From assembly GCA_045837725.1 (NCBI GenBank), contig JBEWZL010000022.1:62001-126000 (forward strand): DNA of 64,000 nt. Reading direction: 5' to 3'. Below are positions 11,455 to 24,791 of this stretch, one piece after another. Under the pieces are notes generated by a model, which did not search any database, was not told the origin of the DNA, and saw only the letters and a program-made list of their open reading frames with translations. This DNA comes from Vermamoeba vermiformis. Its lineage: Eukaryota; Tubulinea; Echinamoebida. The stretch's first letter is position 1. Each line of letters opens with the position of its first letter. The translations under genes were made by a program, and so were the position numbers.

Positions 11455-14400
11455 TCAATTTATTACGAACTGCTGTTTCAGCATTTTGTATAATTTTTCG
11501 ATTACTACCGGTAGTGGTGTTCGTTTTTCAGGCTCGTGTGCCCAGCAGCCGGTGATCAACTCAGCGTATTCTGCAGGACAACCAGCAGGAATTACTTCGC
11601 GCTGGCCTGACAGAACAAAGTTGGACACGTCCCAGTTATACATGAACGCTGTATAGGGCTCTTTTTGCGTAATAATGACCCACAGCAAGATACCGAAACT
11701 GTAGATATCCGCTTCTTTGCTATAGTTCTTTGTTGTCATTACTTCTGGGGCCATGTAGATTGGCGTGCCAACGGCTTTGGTAAAAGTTTCCATTTTGTCC
11801 TCGGCAAATCTTCTGGCACTACCAAAATCGCTCAAGCGAATCATGTTTGGCGAGTTCACATCGAGAGATTCCACGAGCACGTTTTCAGGTTTGATGTCGC
11901 GATGAAGCACGTTGTTTTTGTGAAGGTAATGAATTGCTTTTGCCACCTCTAACGCGATCTGCAATTTTGTTGCGTACGGTAATTTTTTCGCCATCCACTT
12001 CTCCAGGCTTCCATTTGCAAGAAACTCTGTAACTATAGCGAGCTTTCCAGGCAGTTTTGATGCGCCAATGAGTGATACAATTCCGGGATTTCGTAACTCG
12101 GACAAAAATTGGATCTCGCGTTCAAACTCTTCCAAAGTCTTCGGATCCAAGCCCTCTTGCACGATCAACTTCTTAACAGCAACAGTCTTTCCTTTGTATT
12201 GGCCCTTATGAACTACTCCGTAGCTTCCACTTCCAACAGGCACTGGATCCATTTCAATTTCATCGATGTCTATCCAAACAGACTGATTCGCGACAATATC
12301 ACAAGGAATGTAGAAGTGCTTGCCTATCGCAGGCATTTCTACACCTATCAAGGCAGTGACACTTGTTGACACGTTGAGTTCCAGCTTGAATAAGACCGTG
12401 TCATCGCCAGTGGCAGTCGAATCGTAAACGCTTGGTCGGCTTGGTCTCCAACGATAATCGAGGCCAAGTTCATCAGGATGAGCAGTGAACTTAAGTTTCT
12501 GTGTCCGTGGTGGATGGAATATTATTGGGAAGTTGTGGCCTTTCTTCGAGGTGTCAATAAGCGGGATGTTCAGATCTGTAGTTTTTTTTGACAGTCTTTT
12601 GTTGCTCTGATGCAAGGTTGATATTGCTAGCTTGAATCCGCCTTGCCACTTGACTTCAATGGTGTCCGTATATTCCTGATTGACGTTGAATCTCGTTTCT
12701 CCACCGAATGTCAACACAGTCTTTGAAAAAGTGACAGGGACGAGGTCAAGTTTAGTGGCTAGCTTCGATTCTAAAGGCGCTTTCCAAGCAGGTAACAATC
12801 GGTACTTGAAATCATCAATGCCGTATGTAGCCTTGTTGTACGTGATTTGACGTCGTTGATTAATTTTTCTTCGTACGAAAATGATAGTGAGAATGACGCC
12901 AGCAATTAAAGCGCCGCCAACAAACACAACAATCATAGAAATTGCTGTGTCTGACATGCGAACGCTTAATTTAACTGGTTCACTCGTAATCGAGTCTGCT
13001 GGGTTCGTTAGCTCAACGCTGATCAGATGTCCATCCATGGCATAAGTAGCTTCGAATGTCAAAATTCTTCCTGTTTCCTATTCAACGATTAATTTTTCTG
13101 CTTTTTTTTTTCTTCGAAATAATCACTCACTGCTTCAATTGGCTCACCGTTACGTAGCCATTGATAAGTCATTCGTTCAAATGGAGTCGCCATCGCAGAC
13201 AAGGTGACGATGTTGCCTGCTTGTACGTCGTACAAAGGTTGGTTGTAGATGGGCTGCTGAAGGACGGGGCCTCCAAGTATTGCGACAGTAGTCACCGATC
13301 GCGTCACGTACGAGAGTCGGTTTCTGTTGTGACCGATGTAGATCTCATAGTGTCCGCTATTGATGTCAGAGACATTGGCTATTGTAAGAGACGTGGTATA
13401 TGCTCCTAGGTTATTCAAGATAAATCAGAACTCAAGTGGAAATTTCAATGAATTAATCTCCGAAAAAATCTTTTTTTAGATCCAAAATTACCTTCGATCT
13501 CCTCGTTTTCGCGGTACCACTTGATGTCCAAGATGTCATGGTTCTGTGTTGATAGCGTGACACTGAGGGTAAGGTCTTCCCCCTCAAACACGTTGCTGTT
13601 AGTGCCGTTGAGTGAGCGCACTTGGAGTTGAACGACGACAACACGGAACGCATAGGGTCCAGTAGAGCCAGCAAGATTGTGCATGAAAAGTTGGTACGTT
13701 CCGCTCATTCTAAAACCAACTTCTGAAATTTCCAAAGGACCAGTGCTGTTCTTTAAAAACGTGCCATTGTGTCTCCATTCGTACGTCACGCCATAGTCGT
13801 TAGAATCCACGTTGACTGTCAAACTAGAAGTCACTAGTACTTCATAAACTTGTTGTAGAGGTGTTTGTAAGGTCGGTCTGGTAACGACGATTATCATTGA
13901 TTGCGCTGAAACAGATCCAGAAGGATTGCTAGCTGTCACCTTCACGTATGTCCCATTGTACTGCATTCCAACTCTCGTCAGTTGAAATGTATCTGTGGCG
14001 TCAGCCAAGACTACGCTATCATTGACGCTCCATGTGTACGTCACTCCAGCACCAAGAGCAGTACGTATCAATAGTAACGTCTGGTTGACAACGACGGGGA
14101 TGATCGTGCGAAATTGTCTAACAAACTCCGGGGGAGGATGAATAATGACGAAGACATTGTTGCTCGTAACAGAACCTGAGGGATTTTGCACGCGAACATT
14201 GGCGTAAAATGGCGTGACAACATTTGGCACTTCAATAGTTGATCGATCAGCTGTTTTCGGTACGAAATAGAGAGCTGGCTGCAAGGACCATGTGTACGTT
14301 AAGTTGTTGCCGACTGCTTGAATGCTCAGCTCAGCGGATCTGTTCATAAAGACTGAGATTGGTGTCGGCATCTGTTGCACGATTACGGGAGAAGGTTCCA

Positions 14401-16415
14401 GCTTCAAGGTGAAATTCACTGAGCTTGAAAAGCCATTGACATTGTACGCTTCACCACGTATAACTAGTCCGTTGTCTTGCTCGCTCAAGGGCCACAACAT
14501 GAGCTCCGGCAAGTCTTTGAAAAACTGAAACTCGGCGCCACGGAACCATCGGTACTGCACTCCTTGGCCTGTTGCATTGATGTACAACACGGGCGACTGG
14601 CCAACGAAGTAGAAAAGTGGCGAGTCTGAATGGCCTGTGATCTCGGGAGCTGGTTCAGGATGAACCCACATTAGCGGACCAAATGTCGAGCCAGATGGAT
14701 TCACGGCCTCTAATTGGTAACTCGTTGATACTATAGCGGGATCCAGCTGCACTTCTAATGTAGTTTCATTTCGCAGAATGATTGTGTTGTTGTTTTTGAT
14801 CCACCGGAAAGACATGTCTTCACCCGTCACAAGATTCGTTAAGTCCAAGATGATGGTCTGATTTAGCAGCGTAAAATACTCGAAAGGATAATTCACAAGG
14901 AATTCTGGCCGAGGCTTGATAAGAAGGGTCATTGGCTCGGAATCCACGACCCCGTTAGGATTGGAGACTCGGACAACCACTTCAGCGGAGCTGGTGAGGT
15001 CTGTTGCTGTTATTTGAATAGACGTAAGTCCAGTTGCTCGTTCTTCCAAAATTCCGTTAATGAACCACTCGTATTGCAAGCTCTGACCAATAGCAATGAC
15101 GGAGAAAGTCACATCTTGCGTGGGCCACACGGATCCCGGATCTACCGAGAGCGATGCTATAACAGGCGGAGGATATGCCAGAATAGTACTAACATCCGAT
15201 GTGATAGTATGGCCGTTTGCACTGACGCTAACGACGTAGTGTGTGTCATTGTCAGCGAAACTAAAATTCGTTACGTTGTAACTTGGCGCAGTTGCTCCTC
15301 TAATTGGAATGCCTTCTCTGAACCATTGAAAGTTGACATCGAAGTTCCCTCCTGAGTTAAATAGATTAGAATCGAACGTGCTGAAAATTTGTCTTACTTA
15401 ACACTTGCACATCCAGCTGGATCGAGTCACCAAGAAACAGAAAAATTTCGCTTGGCGGGTTTGCAATGATAGCAAATGGCGAGCTATACAGCACTATTTG
15501 TAGCTCTGTGTGTTGGTCGCATGCAGCCTCAATTCTTACGGAATATTCGCCGTAATCTGCGGGGTGAAAGTTCGCAAAGTTTAAAGAATTGGCTCGGGAG
15601 ATTATTCTTCCTTCTTTGCTCCAAATGAATTGAAGATCTGGCCCAGTGGCGTCTACTTGCAAAGTAAATGGTCTTCCAACTTCCGCTTGCAATATAGGAC
15701 TGAATTGGCGAATTACGAGGGGCGGACAAACCCTGAGCGTAGCTGCGTTGGATGTGACACTTGCTTGACAGGCATCTTGAAGGCGAACGGAATATTGACC
15801 ACCATGGGCAAGCTGAACGGATGATATCGCATATGTGGGTTGCCTAGCACCAGCTATCGGTTGGCCGTTAAACAGCCATTGATAAGAGAGTTGAGATCCA
15901 GATGCGCTGACAAAAAACTGAACTGGATGCCCAATCAAAGCTTGTTCATTATTAGGTTGTTGGCCGATTGATAAGGGTAGACAACGTAGATTAAAGACGG
16001 GCGAAAAGGGTCCTGATATAAGGGCAGGAACACGGCAACCGGAACTGCGGCGGTTGTATTGAAGTCTGAAACGTCCATCTCCAATTCTATCTACATTCCA
16101 TTGATAGGACATGACCGACATTGAAAGAGTCGCAATTATTGAACACCCTTGTGTTTGTGTGCCGGGACAAAACTGGATTTGATAACCATCGCAAACAGCA
16201 AATGGCCATTGCCATCTAAATTGAATAGATTGCCCAAAGTTAACTACTCCGCCGTTTGGAGTAACAATAAGCTGACCTAATAAACAAAATAGTAATTTTA
16301 ATCCACACAAAATAAATACACGGGATTTTATTTGCTTACCAGTTGCCTCGCCAAAGTAAATTGGCAACAATAAAATTAATATGCCAAAATATTTTGCTTC
16401 TACTGCAGTCTTCAT
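11455..16415 (-). CDS. Ig-repeat receptor with TKL-type protein kinase
   Basis: A single-pass receptor of about 1570 residues. Signal peptide MKTAVEAKYFGILILLLPIY is on exon 1. The extracellular part is a chain of roughly ten Ig-like repeats with the signature YxW(f)xNGxxI ... GxYxVxxxN, for example LSYQWLFNGQPI, LQFIWSKEGR, MTYQWLRNGEPI and ITYTWSV-type strands. A TM helix (MIVVFVGGALIAGVILTIIF) precedes a beta-rich juxtamembrane domain and a kinase with GSGSYGVVHKG, VAVKK, HRDIKPENVLV, DFGSAR and MAPE. All catalytic residues are present. HRDIKPEN fits a Ser/Thr or dual-specificity TKL rather than a strict tyrosine kinase. Four introns resolve in phase: about 16278-16339 (in-frame and stop-free), 15351-15399, 13408-13493 and 13064-13123. 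The ligand is unknown; adhesion or bacterial sensing would be speculation. Confidence 0.93.
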
Positions 16416-16819
16416 AGCATTAAAGTTAGCAAAAATAAAGAATAAGATTTAAATCTTCGTGATGACAAGTGACAGAGCGGCTAAATCCCGACCTATTTCT
16501 TTGTCGTATTTCTTCAGTTTCAGTTCAAATCTAATTATGATCAATGCTGCATTTTACGGTAGTTCGGTCCACATCCACTAATTCATTTTGTCGTAGTCTA
16601 CTTGACGTGGTGCTCGAGACATTGTTTGAGAGTATCAATACGGTTTCATAAAGGCTCATATTGGCTTTACTCGAGACGAACGCTGAGAATAAACAAAAAC
16701 ATCAAATTGGATGCGAGCGAAAACCCGATTAGTTTATTCTCTGTTGTTACCAGCAATAGTGAAACACAATTTATTAATTTGTATATATATCATTATGTTA
16801 TGTAGATAAAGTACGCAAA
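16416..16819. other. Divergent promoter region, receptor / Ca2+ pump
   Basis: A 404-bp spacer between two divergent start codons. The plus-strand open frame at 16602-16805 has no recognisable feature and is probably leader sequence of the pump gene. Confidence 0.4.
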
Positions 16820-19800
16820 ATGACAAAGAAACCAGAAGAAGGCGGTAAGTTGAAACGAGATCGATCTCGATCTAATTCAATCAAAAATGTACTTGTTCGC
16901 TCAATAATAATTAAAATATTATTTTAGATGTAGAAGTAGGCGTTGTAGGCTTTACTTTGCTTCCAGACGAACTGGATGAATTTATGGGCGATCACGCAAC
17001 CGAAAAATTAGCATCAATTGATAATGGCATTCAATATATTAGTAAAGGCTTATGCACGAGCTTGCACGATGGATTGACAATGGAGGAAGCTGAATCCGGA
17101 TTTGTTGAAAGAAAACAACGGTAATACTTTTTTGAATAGAGAGAATTAATATTGACGGTGTCTATATAGTTATGGAAGCAATATTTATCCGGAATATCCT
17201 CAGCCACATTATTTCGTCTTCTTAGGACAGTCGTTCAAAGATCCAACAATGATTATTCTTTCTATCGCTGCCGTCGTGTCCCTCGTTCTTGGTGTCCTGC
17301 CCATACCCGAGTCTCAAAATGCCGGACCACAATGGATTCAAGGCCTCGCGATTTCTATCGTAGTTATCGTTCAAACAAATGTTATGGTATGGATCGGGAG
17401 TGTACACAGCTTAGAAATTTATTTTAATGCAAATTGTTCAGGCTGCTAATAACTACAATATGGATACACAATTTAGAAAGCTTAATAGACAACGAAACGA
17501 TGGAAAAACGAAAGTGATTCGATCTGGCGATGAACATCAAATAGACACGTCAGAAGTTAATGTAGGCGATGTTATTGTCTTAGAGCAAGGAGATTTCGTG
17601 CCTGCTGACGGCTTGTTTATTCGCGGACATCAATTGCAAGTCGACGAATCAAATATGACGGGAGAATCAGATCTCGTACACAAGTCGGAAAACAACCCGG
17701 TGCTGTTCTCAGGCTCGCACGTTATTGAAGGTTCCGGTCGAATGATCGCACTCAGAGTCGGAGCTAATTCCGAATGGGGCAAAAACTTGGCCCAATTGAA
17801 GCCTTCTAACGAATTGACACCTCTTCAAAAACGCCTCAACAAGTTGGTCATTTTGTTAGGAAAGATCGGCTTAGTTTGCGCGGCCATTGTATTCGCGTCA
17901 CTGACGATATACTGGCTCGTGAACGAAGTTGTTGGACAAGAATGGGAGTGGGGCAAGCTTCGTCGAGTCGTGGAATTTTTCATCGTTGCTGTCACACTCG
18001 TCGTGGTGGCTGTGCCCGAAGGACTTCCGTTGTGTGTCACAGTATGCTTGGCTTTCACTATGGGAAGAATGCTGAAAGACAAGTGCTTGGTCCGACGCAT
18101 GTCTGCATGCGAGGCTATGGGTGGCGTGACTGCCATTTGCAGTGACAAGACTGGCACATTGACTGAGAACAACATGACCGTTGTACAGGTAAGCCGTTAT
18201 AATGCAACATTACATGTGTCCTAACGTATATAGGGTTGGATTGGTGATCGAGAATTTGCATCGTTACGTGAAAAAGAAGAACTTGGCCTCGGATCTGCAT
18301 TGAAAGACACACTCGCGCAATCGATTGCAATCAACTCCAAGGCATTTATATATCAAAATGAAGACAAGATCGAGTTTATCGGTAGCAAAACCGAGTGTGC
18401 CATGCTGATGTTCCTCGGGAACATTTTGGAAGAAGATTACAAACCGATTCGAGAAGCCACGGAAGTCATCAGGATGTAAGAGCAAACTCGGTTATTATAC
18501 TTACGTATATATGCTAACAATATTTTATAGCCAGGATTTTACTTCTGACACGAAGATGATGAGCACGTGGATCAAGAGCGGAGGTGGTGGAGTTCGACGA
18601 CTTGTCAAAGGAGCACCTGAAATCGTGTTGAATCAATGTACGAAAATGATGGATAACAATGGCGAGGTCATTGATATGACGGATGAGACTCGGCAACAGC
18701 TGTTCAGCCTGGTTGATGGCATGGCCAAAAAAGGCAAGGCAAACAACTTTTGACCAAATTTGGTCTAACACTCAATTACAGCTCTACGAACAATCTTGTT
18801 GGCGTATATTGATGGAGAGGTTGAAAGTGATACATATGCTATTGATATGACCTTCGTATCTGTTTTTGGCATCGAAGATCCGTTGCGTGTCGAAGTTCCT
18901 TTTGCAGTTGACAATTGTAAAAACGCGGGAATAACAGTGCGAATGATCACTGGCGACAACATCCAAACAGCTAAAAAGATCGCGGAGCAGTGCGGTATTT
19001 TAACTCCGACTGGCATTGCGATGGAAGGCACAACTTTCGAGAGCCTTTCTGACGATCAAATTGACGACGTGTTGCCGCGACTTCAAGTTCTCGCCAGATC
19101 TGCTCCGAGACATAAACACAAACTAGTCAAGCGGTACGTTAAACTTAACCTACTAGGCGGATACTAATATTTAATCGTAGATTAATTCAAAATGGTGAAT
19201 TAGTAGCTGTTACAGGAGACGGGATTAACGACGTGTTGGCGTTGAGCGAAGCTAACATTGGCATAGCTATGGGTGTGACTGGCACTGACGTCGCTAAAGA
19301 AGCTTCAGGTAAAGCTAGTTGTCATATATTATATGTCTATATTATACTAATGATGTCTAGATATCATCGTCTTGGATGATAACTTCGCATCCATCACGAA
19401 GACGGTACTTTGGGGCAGAACGGTCTACGAAAACATTCGAAGATTTTTGCAGTTCCAATTGACGATCATTTTGACGACATTAGTTGTCACAGCTGTTGCG
19501 GCCGTATCGGGCTATGGTATCCCGCTCAAGGCCATTCAATTGCTCTGGGTCAATCTGTTCATGGACTCCATAGCGGCCTTAAGTTCATCGATTGATAAGG
19601 CCTCGCCGAAGCTATTGGATCAAGAGCCTTATGGAGCTCATGGAAGTATTCTCACGTTGAAAATGAAGCGAAATATCATGTCACAAACGATCTTTATGGT
19701 AACGTCACATAGTCACTTTGAAGCCACTCGTGCTCGTCCTAATATCATATTCATAGTGCGTGATCTTATTTGTTATATTATACGCGGGTCCTTATATTTG

Positions 19801-20250
19801 GATGTATGAGAACGGATCTGCTTTGCTCACTCCGAACGCGCATTACACGATGGTTTTCAACACCTTCGCGTTGATGCATATTTTGAATTTATTGAACTGC
19901 AGACGCATCCATGACGGTATGTTGATACTATATATAAATATAAGTATGCTAAATAGAACTATTTTTCCAGAAATGAATTTATTCGAGACGATCCAGCATA
20001 GCTGGGTTTTGTTGGTGTCGCAAGCGGTCGCTATTATTGCACAAGTTATTATTGTACAATATGGCGATGCTGTATTCTTTTGCATGCCGTTGAATTGGTA
20101 CCAATGGCTGTCGTGCGTGTTTTTGGCGTTGTTGGTCTACCCGATCCGTAAGTAGAACCTTTTAAACCCAGAAAAGTATTTATATTAACGTATGGTATTA
20201 TAGGATACATTTCCATGTACGCCTTCCCGGCAAAGCGACACAAAAAATAA
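16820..20250 (+). CDS. Plasma-membrane-type Ca2+-ATPase (P2B, PMCA)
   Basis: ATP-driven Ca2+ export from the cytosol, at the plasma membrane or contractile vacuole. The ATG at 16820 opens a tiny exon (MTKKPEEG). Motifs in order: actuator MTGESD; TM4 VAVPEGLPL; phosphorylation site [18 protein letters not shown]-site [33 protein letters not shown]; hinge [20 protein letters not shown]; then [20 protein letters not shown] and TM6 [16 protein letters not shown]. The hinge has VL where most pumps have AP. After TM10 only about 15 residues remain ([15 protein letters not shown]), so the long C-terminal calmodulin-binding tail of animal PMCAs is absent. Whether an N-terminal autoinhibitor exists as in plants is unclear. 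About ten introns, one of them GC-AG (18734-18781). Confidence 0.95.
18734..18781 (+). other. GC-AG intron in the Ca2+-ATPase gene
   Basis: A 48-nt intron with donor AAAG|GCAAGG and acceptor ATTACAG|CTC. Removing it joins GMAKK to [12 protein letters not shown], the expected PMCA sequence. No GT donor nearby restores the frame, since the unspliced frame stops at once. Confidence 0.85.
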
Positions 20251-20456
20251 ACGTTGGCGACAAATTCGGAGATTCAGCCGCTCAGATGAATCTTTTCGCG
20301 TTCCAGACGCTTTCAAGACGAAAATTCAATACCCGTAGGCACGTCAAGTACTGTTTTAGGCGAAAGGTATTCGTGATTGTGGTTCCAGGGAGACAACAAA
20401 AAGGCAAAAGCCAAATTTAGTATTTTATAATTATTTTTCAAGCCAGCAACACACAA

Positions 20457-23400
20457 ATGCAGCGCATAATCGTTGTCTTGTCAGTGTTTGTCTTGATTCA
20501 CTCCGGAGTGGTGCTATGTCAACGTCCTGCGCCGCCTCGTAAGCAGATTTACAACGCTCGATCGAACGAATTCTAATTTGTTTATTTAAGCTGATGCGCA
20601 ATTATGGGTTATGGATAATACACTAAGAGATGCATTTTACATCTTTGATGCGTTCAGTAATGCCAACGTTGATATCGTAAATACTTCTTGCATCTGTAAG
20701 TTAGGCCCGAATTATTTTTATTTTTAAATCTAAATATTTATTATAGTGAACGGTGATACTGGATATGATGCTGCTGTAGCTACCGATGGCAATATTTGGT
20801 TTTCGGCGGGAATCACTGGTTTGCAAGCTTTCGATCCCGTTACAAGTAAGTTTAATAAATTGACACTTTAAAACACAAAATTATATAAATTGCTGAAAAT
20901 GTTCGTATTTTAGTACACTAAGATAATCATATTTACTTACTTTAATGACAGGAACCTGTGGAGCGTTCGTAAATTTGGGTGGATCCGTTACGACAGCGAG
21001 CCATATTTCAGTGGGCCTTGGGGGCAAATACATTTATTATATTGGTGACGGTAAGTCATATTATTTCTTTATCGTATATTTAGACAATTTTACCGAGAAA
21101 GGTTATCGAATCTGGGATGTACATCCGTTACAAATTTTTGCAAGCTTCCATTCTGATTCCAATTTGTATTCATAGATAGTATTTGGCGTATGAATATTCA
21201 AACTCAAACCTCTGAAGTATTTCTCGATCCGCCCTCAGCCGCAGTTTACTTTGCCGGGTTTGGCTTTCAAAATGGCAAAATGTATACTAGCCTTCAATAC
21301 AAAGTTGTCGCTAATGATACGCAAATACTTAATACTTATGATTACGACAGTAAGTTAACCGAAAAAAGAACAAGATCCGAAAAACCAAAATTTATTAATA
21401 TTATTTTTTTTTAATATTTTGTAGTTTCCAAGGACGAGCCTATTGTGCCTGCTGCGACAGAAGACACGTGGGACCCTAGTCCAGTGAATTATTACCGCGC
21501 ATTCTACAAGTTTAAAAAGTGCCCACGAGACTCTTCGTACTTTTGCGGCCAAACTACTTACGCGCCTGGACAGTGGGTCTGGAGCAGTTTGGTCAACGGA
21601 TCTGATTCTTGGATCGCTATTGATACTTATGTACCGTCCTATTATGGAGCTTACGTAAGTTTAAAGCCGGATCCAGGCCGCTGATCGGCCGTCCAAAAAT
21701 TTCAAATCAGATCCTACATCCGATCTCCAAAACAATTTTTTAATTCTTAATTGTTTAATAGTTCTGCGATTATTATACTGCACCTTGGGGCTTCATGTAC
21801 GCAACGACTGATATTCCTGGGTTCTATTCTTACGACTACACAACGGCAAACACATCCGTTTCGATCTCGCCATTTACTATTGAAGACACAATTAAGTATG
21901 GTTCTTTCGTAGCATTAATAGGTAAGTCTTTAACGAAAGACATCGCATATAATGTTTATAAAGAAGTTGTCCCTATAGCATCAAAACGAAAAATTTTGGC
22001 GAGTTTAATCGCTCTATTATCCGTGGATAAATAACGAAAAACTTGCCATTTCCACCGTTTTTGCTCAAATAATTAAATAGTAATAATTATTATTCATATT
22101 ACGACAATACAGCTGTTTGCATAATTGATATCATCTCGGTTTTTTCAAACAAGCCTAATAATTTTATTATTTGAATTGACAGAATATGTTCAATTATGCA
22201 GATTTGACTATATTTAACTAATTATTTTTACGTTATAGGAGCACCATACATATCTATCCAAGACTACAGCGGCGTATGCTTTGCCGAAGTGTATTTCAAC
22301 TCGTACTACTGGGTGACCAAGTACGCGATTGAAGTGAAGAACAGCGCGACTGGCCTGTTTGAAGACTACTACGTCATGAATGATGTCGTTGTCGATGACG
22401 TCGAGTCGCGCTATGTCAATATGGAGGTCGTCTGTGATTCGCCGAAAAAATCGTAAGTCCATTATACATCAATAGTACTAGCTGGCATTACCGTCATTTG
22501 GTATATTGGCTAGCTTGATTGCCATATTAGGCAATTTCGTGAAATTTCGTGATGTTTAAGCATGGGTTTTTTGATCAGAATTTTTTACTATTATCAAACA
22601 TCAATTTTTGAATCAATAAGACGGTTCTACGAGCATATATGTTTTATATAACTTTTTCCTAAAAAGGAAATCTAATTGGTTCAACGCAGGTTCCGAATTC
22701 GCTTCGAAGGAAACACGGATCTGTCCGACAACGTTTACACGCTGTACACGACCGTCGATTGCAGTTGTGTTTCAACACCAGTAGCACCAGTCTTGGACGC
22801 CAATGTTGTGCCTATTTTGGAATGCATTGAAAAAGTGGACGATACGAACTATGTCGTTCATTTGGGCTATGAAAATCTTCAAGGCTACGCGGTGTACATT
22901 CCCGTGGGAGATTCGAACAAGTTCAGTGATATTTCCGATCGAAATCAACCTACCGTATTTAGAGAAGGCCGAACAAGTACGTACAAAAATTTTATCAATT
23001 TTATTTTTTTCACAGGATCTAATAATTTTATTTCCTTTTTTAGACTTTTATCCTGCTTCCGAGTTCTCATTTGTAACGGTTGATACTTCGATCAGTTGGT
23101 TCTTGAGTTATTATCAGTTGCCAATTGACACGCAGAACACGGCCGTTTATTGCCCGTCAAGTCTGCGCGTAGAATTGCGATTTTTCTATTCAATCCTAGA
23201 CCCTAACGACCAGACCATCGAAGCTGTACGAGTGGCTATGGCACAATACCTTAAAATCTCCGAGACACGTGTCACAGTCGTCAACTACCAAGTTGCACCG
23301 TTCACGGGTAAACGCTCGGGACTTGCTGGAGGAAATAACGTCACTCTCGAAGCGGAGATTGGCGCCGCCAAGCCTAATTCACAAGAACCAAGTGCATCGG

Positions 23401-23666
23401 ATAGCGTGACGAATCTGGTTCAAGCTTCTAAGAACACGACTTCGGCGGATCAGATCATTGATCCGAGCGGAAAAGATCCAGACAGCAAAATAATTGGAGT
23501 TAAGCCACTTGCCACTGGTTTGGAACAGGCGGGAGGTGCACAGCCTGGAGCTAAGCCTAGAGGTCCTTCGACTCCTGGCAGTACCTCTGAGGCACAAGGT
23601 AGATCCGCTGTTGTGTCATTTGCCACGTTAGCTTTGGTTATGTTGCTACTCTTGTTTGCCGAGTAA
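20457..23666 (+). CDS. GPI-type surface protein, propeller-like N-terminus and QPTxFxxGR domain
   Basis: Predicted cell-surface protein. The signal peptide (RIIVVLSVFVLIHSGVVLC) is followed by exons rich in repeated beta elements: QLWVMDNTLRDAFYIFD, ATDGNIWFSAGITGLQAFDP, SIWRMNIQTQTSEVFLDPPS. These look like blades of a propeller. A Cys-containing middle region is followed by a domain starting VVPILECIEKVDDTNYVVHL and including IPVGDSNKFS and NQPTVFREGR, a pattern widespread in secreted proteins of microbes. Next is a segment DPNDQTIEAVRVAMAQYLKI that resembles a SEA-like alpha/beta unit. A Ser/Thr/Gly/Pro linker and a hydrophobic end (SFATLALVMLLLLFAE) suggest a GPI signal. The gene at 48599-52371 has the same order of parts. 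Stop TAA at 23664. Confidence 0.82.
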
Positions 23667-23883
23667 GATGTAAGATTAATATGACGTTATAAAATAATAT
23701 TAAAAACCGCTAGCGAGGATAAAGCAAATCGCAGGCCTTCGTTTTTGATCATTTTAATTTTGTTTGAAAATTTTTGGTCTGACATTGCATTACTACGGCT
23801 AACAATACAATCAGGAGATACAGACATTATTAATAATGCGTGTTTATTGGTTTGCAGTTAAAGGCAACGCAGATCCACAGCTC
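23667..23883. other. Convergent 3' spacer
   Basis: AT-rich spacer between two convergent genes; nothing else seen. Confidence 0.4.
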
Positions 23884-24791
23884 TTACAAGACGAAACCGA
23901 AAACAGCAACAGCAGCACCAACAATAGAGAATGAGGTCAGTGAAGCTGATGACGCCTTAGCGGGTGTTGTCACGGCAGCAGGAACCTTGGAGGGGACACT
24001 AACGGGAGCAGTACTTGGTGTTCCAGCAGCATCCGTGGTCGGGGCTGTTGTTCCGGGAGTGCCGCTGGCAGAGTCGCAGAGTAACAAGGCAATAACTCCA
24101 CTTACATCATCAATTGCACATTGATGGTTCTGAATCGTGGTGATAGCAGCGTCGCATCCGTAATTGTCCGCTAATTGCACTTTTGAGCCAGAATTGTCAC
24201 ACGAGGAAAACTTAAAGCTGGTCTGACGATTATCGGCATCAGTAGTGACAAAAGGTCCGTAGTTCATGCAAACATCAGGCTTGGCTATTGTTACAAATTT
24301 TTCGTTAGATTTGCTAACGGAAACAAAAATAACGGTAAGCGTTACAAATGAAAACTGACCTGCATAAGTATAACTATTAATTTCATTCACCAACCGACAA
24401 TCGCTGTTCACCAGTGACTTTGGAGTCGCGAGAAAGTAGATAAATTCGCTCTCTCCTTCAAGAACAAGGTCCGCTTGGTTTTTTTTGACGTCGTAGTATT
24501 GACCACCTGATGTAGCTGTGCATGAAACCGTACGAAATACGCTCTATTGAATATTATTCTATTAGTTTTTTTGCCACTTGTTGTCAATTTTCAACCCGAA
24601 GCAACGGATTTATAAACTTTGGGGTTGGCCTATAAAATATGCAATACCTCGTCATAGACGCTAGCTGGCGCGTTAATAAATCCAATCACGTTTGTCACTG
24701 AGCAGCCGCTGCTGTTATAAACAGAAAGACGAACATCCGATCTGGCGTAGCCGATCAAGCAGAGAAAAGCAATAACAGTGGCGATCTTCAT
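23884..24791 (-). CDS. Small secreted GPI-type paralogue, copy 1
   Basis: Three exons, about 210 residues. Exon 1 starts at 24791 with signal peptide MKIATVIAFLCLIGYARS and ends INAPASVYDE. Exon 2 carries TVSCTATSGGQYYDVKKNQ and LVNEINSYTYA. Exon 3 begins AKPDVCMNYGP and holds the Cys-rich core, a Pro/Thr linker and a hydrophobic tail (SLTSFSIVGAAVAVFGFVL) that looks like a GPI signal. The same exon plan and tail recur in the copies at 25687, 27118 and 31042. The family is not one I recognise. Function unknown; surface or matrix coat is a guess. Copy 1 is the most divergent of the close set (no PSSDGQYYDIQKGL block). Confidence 0.8.

Noticed and set aside
22520-22670. Possible small insertion with repeats (AATTTCGTG twice, TTCCTAAAAAGGAA)
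   Set aside because: Short direct and inverted repeats inside an intron of the surface gene, with no terminal repeats or target duplication.
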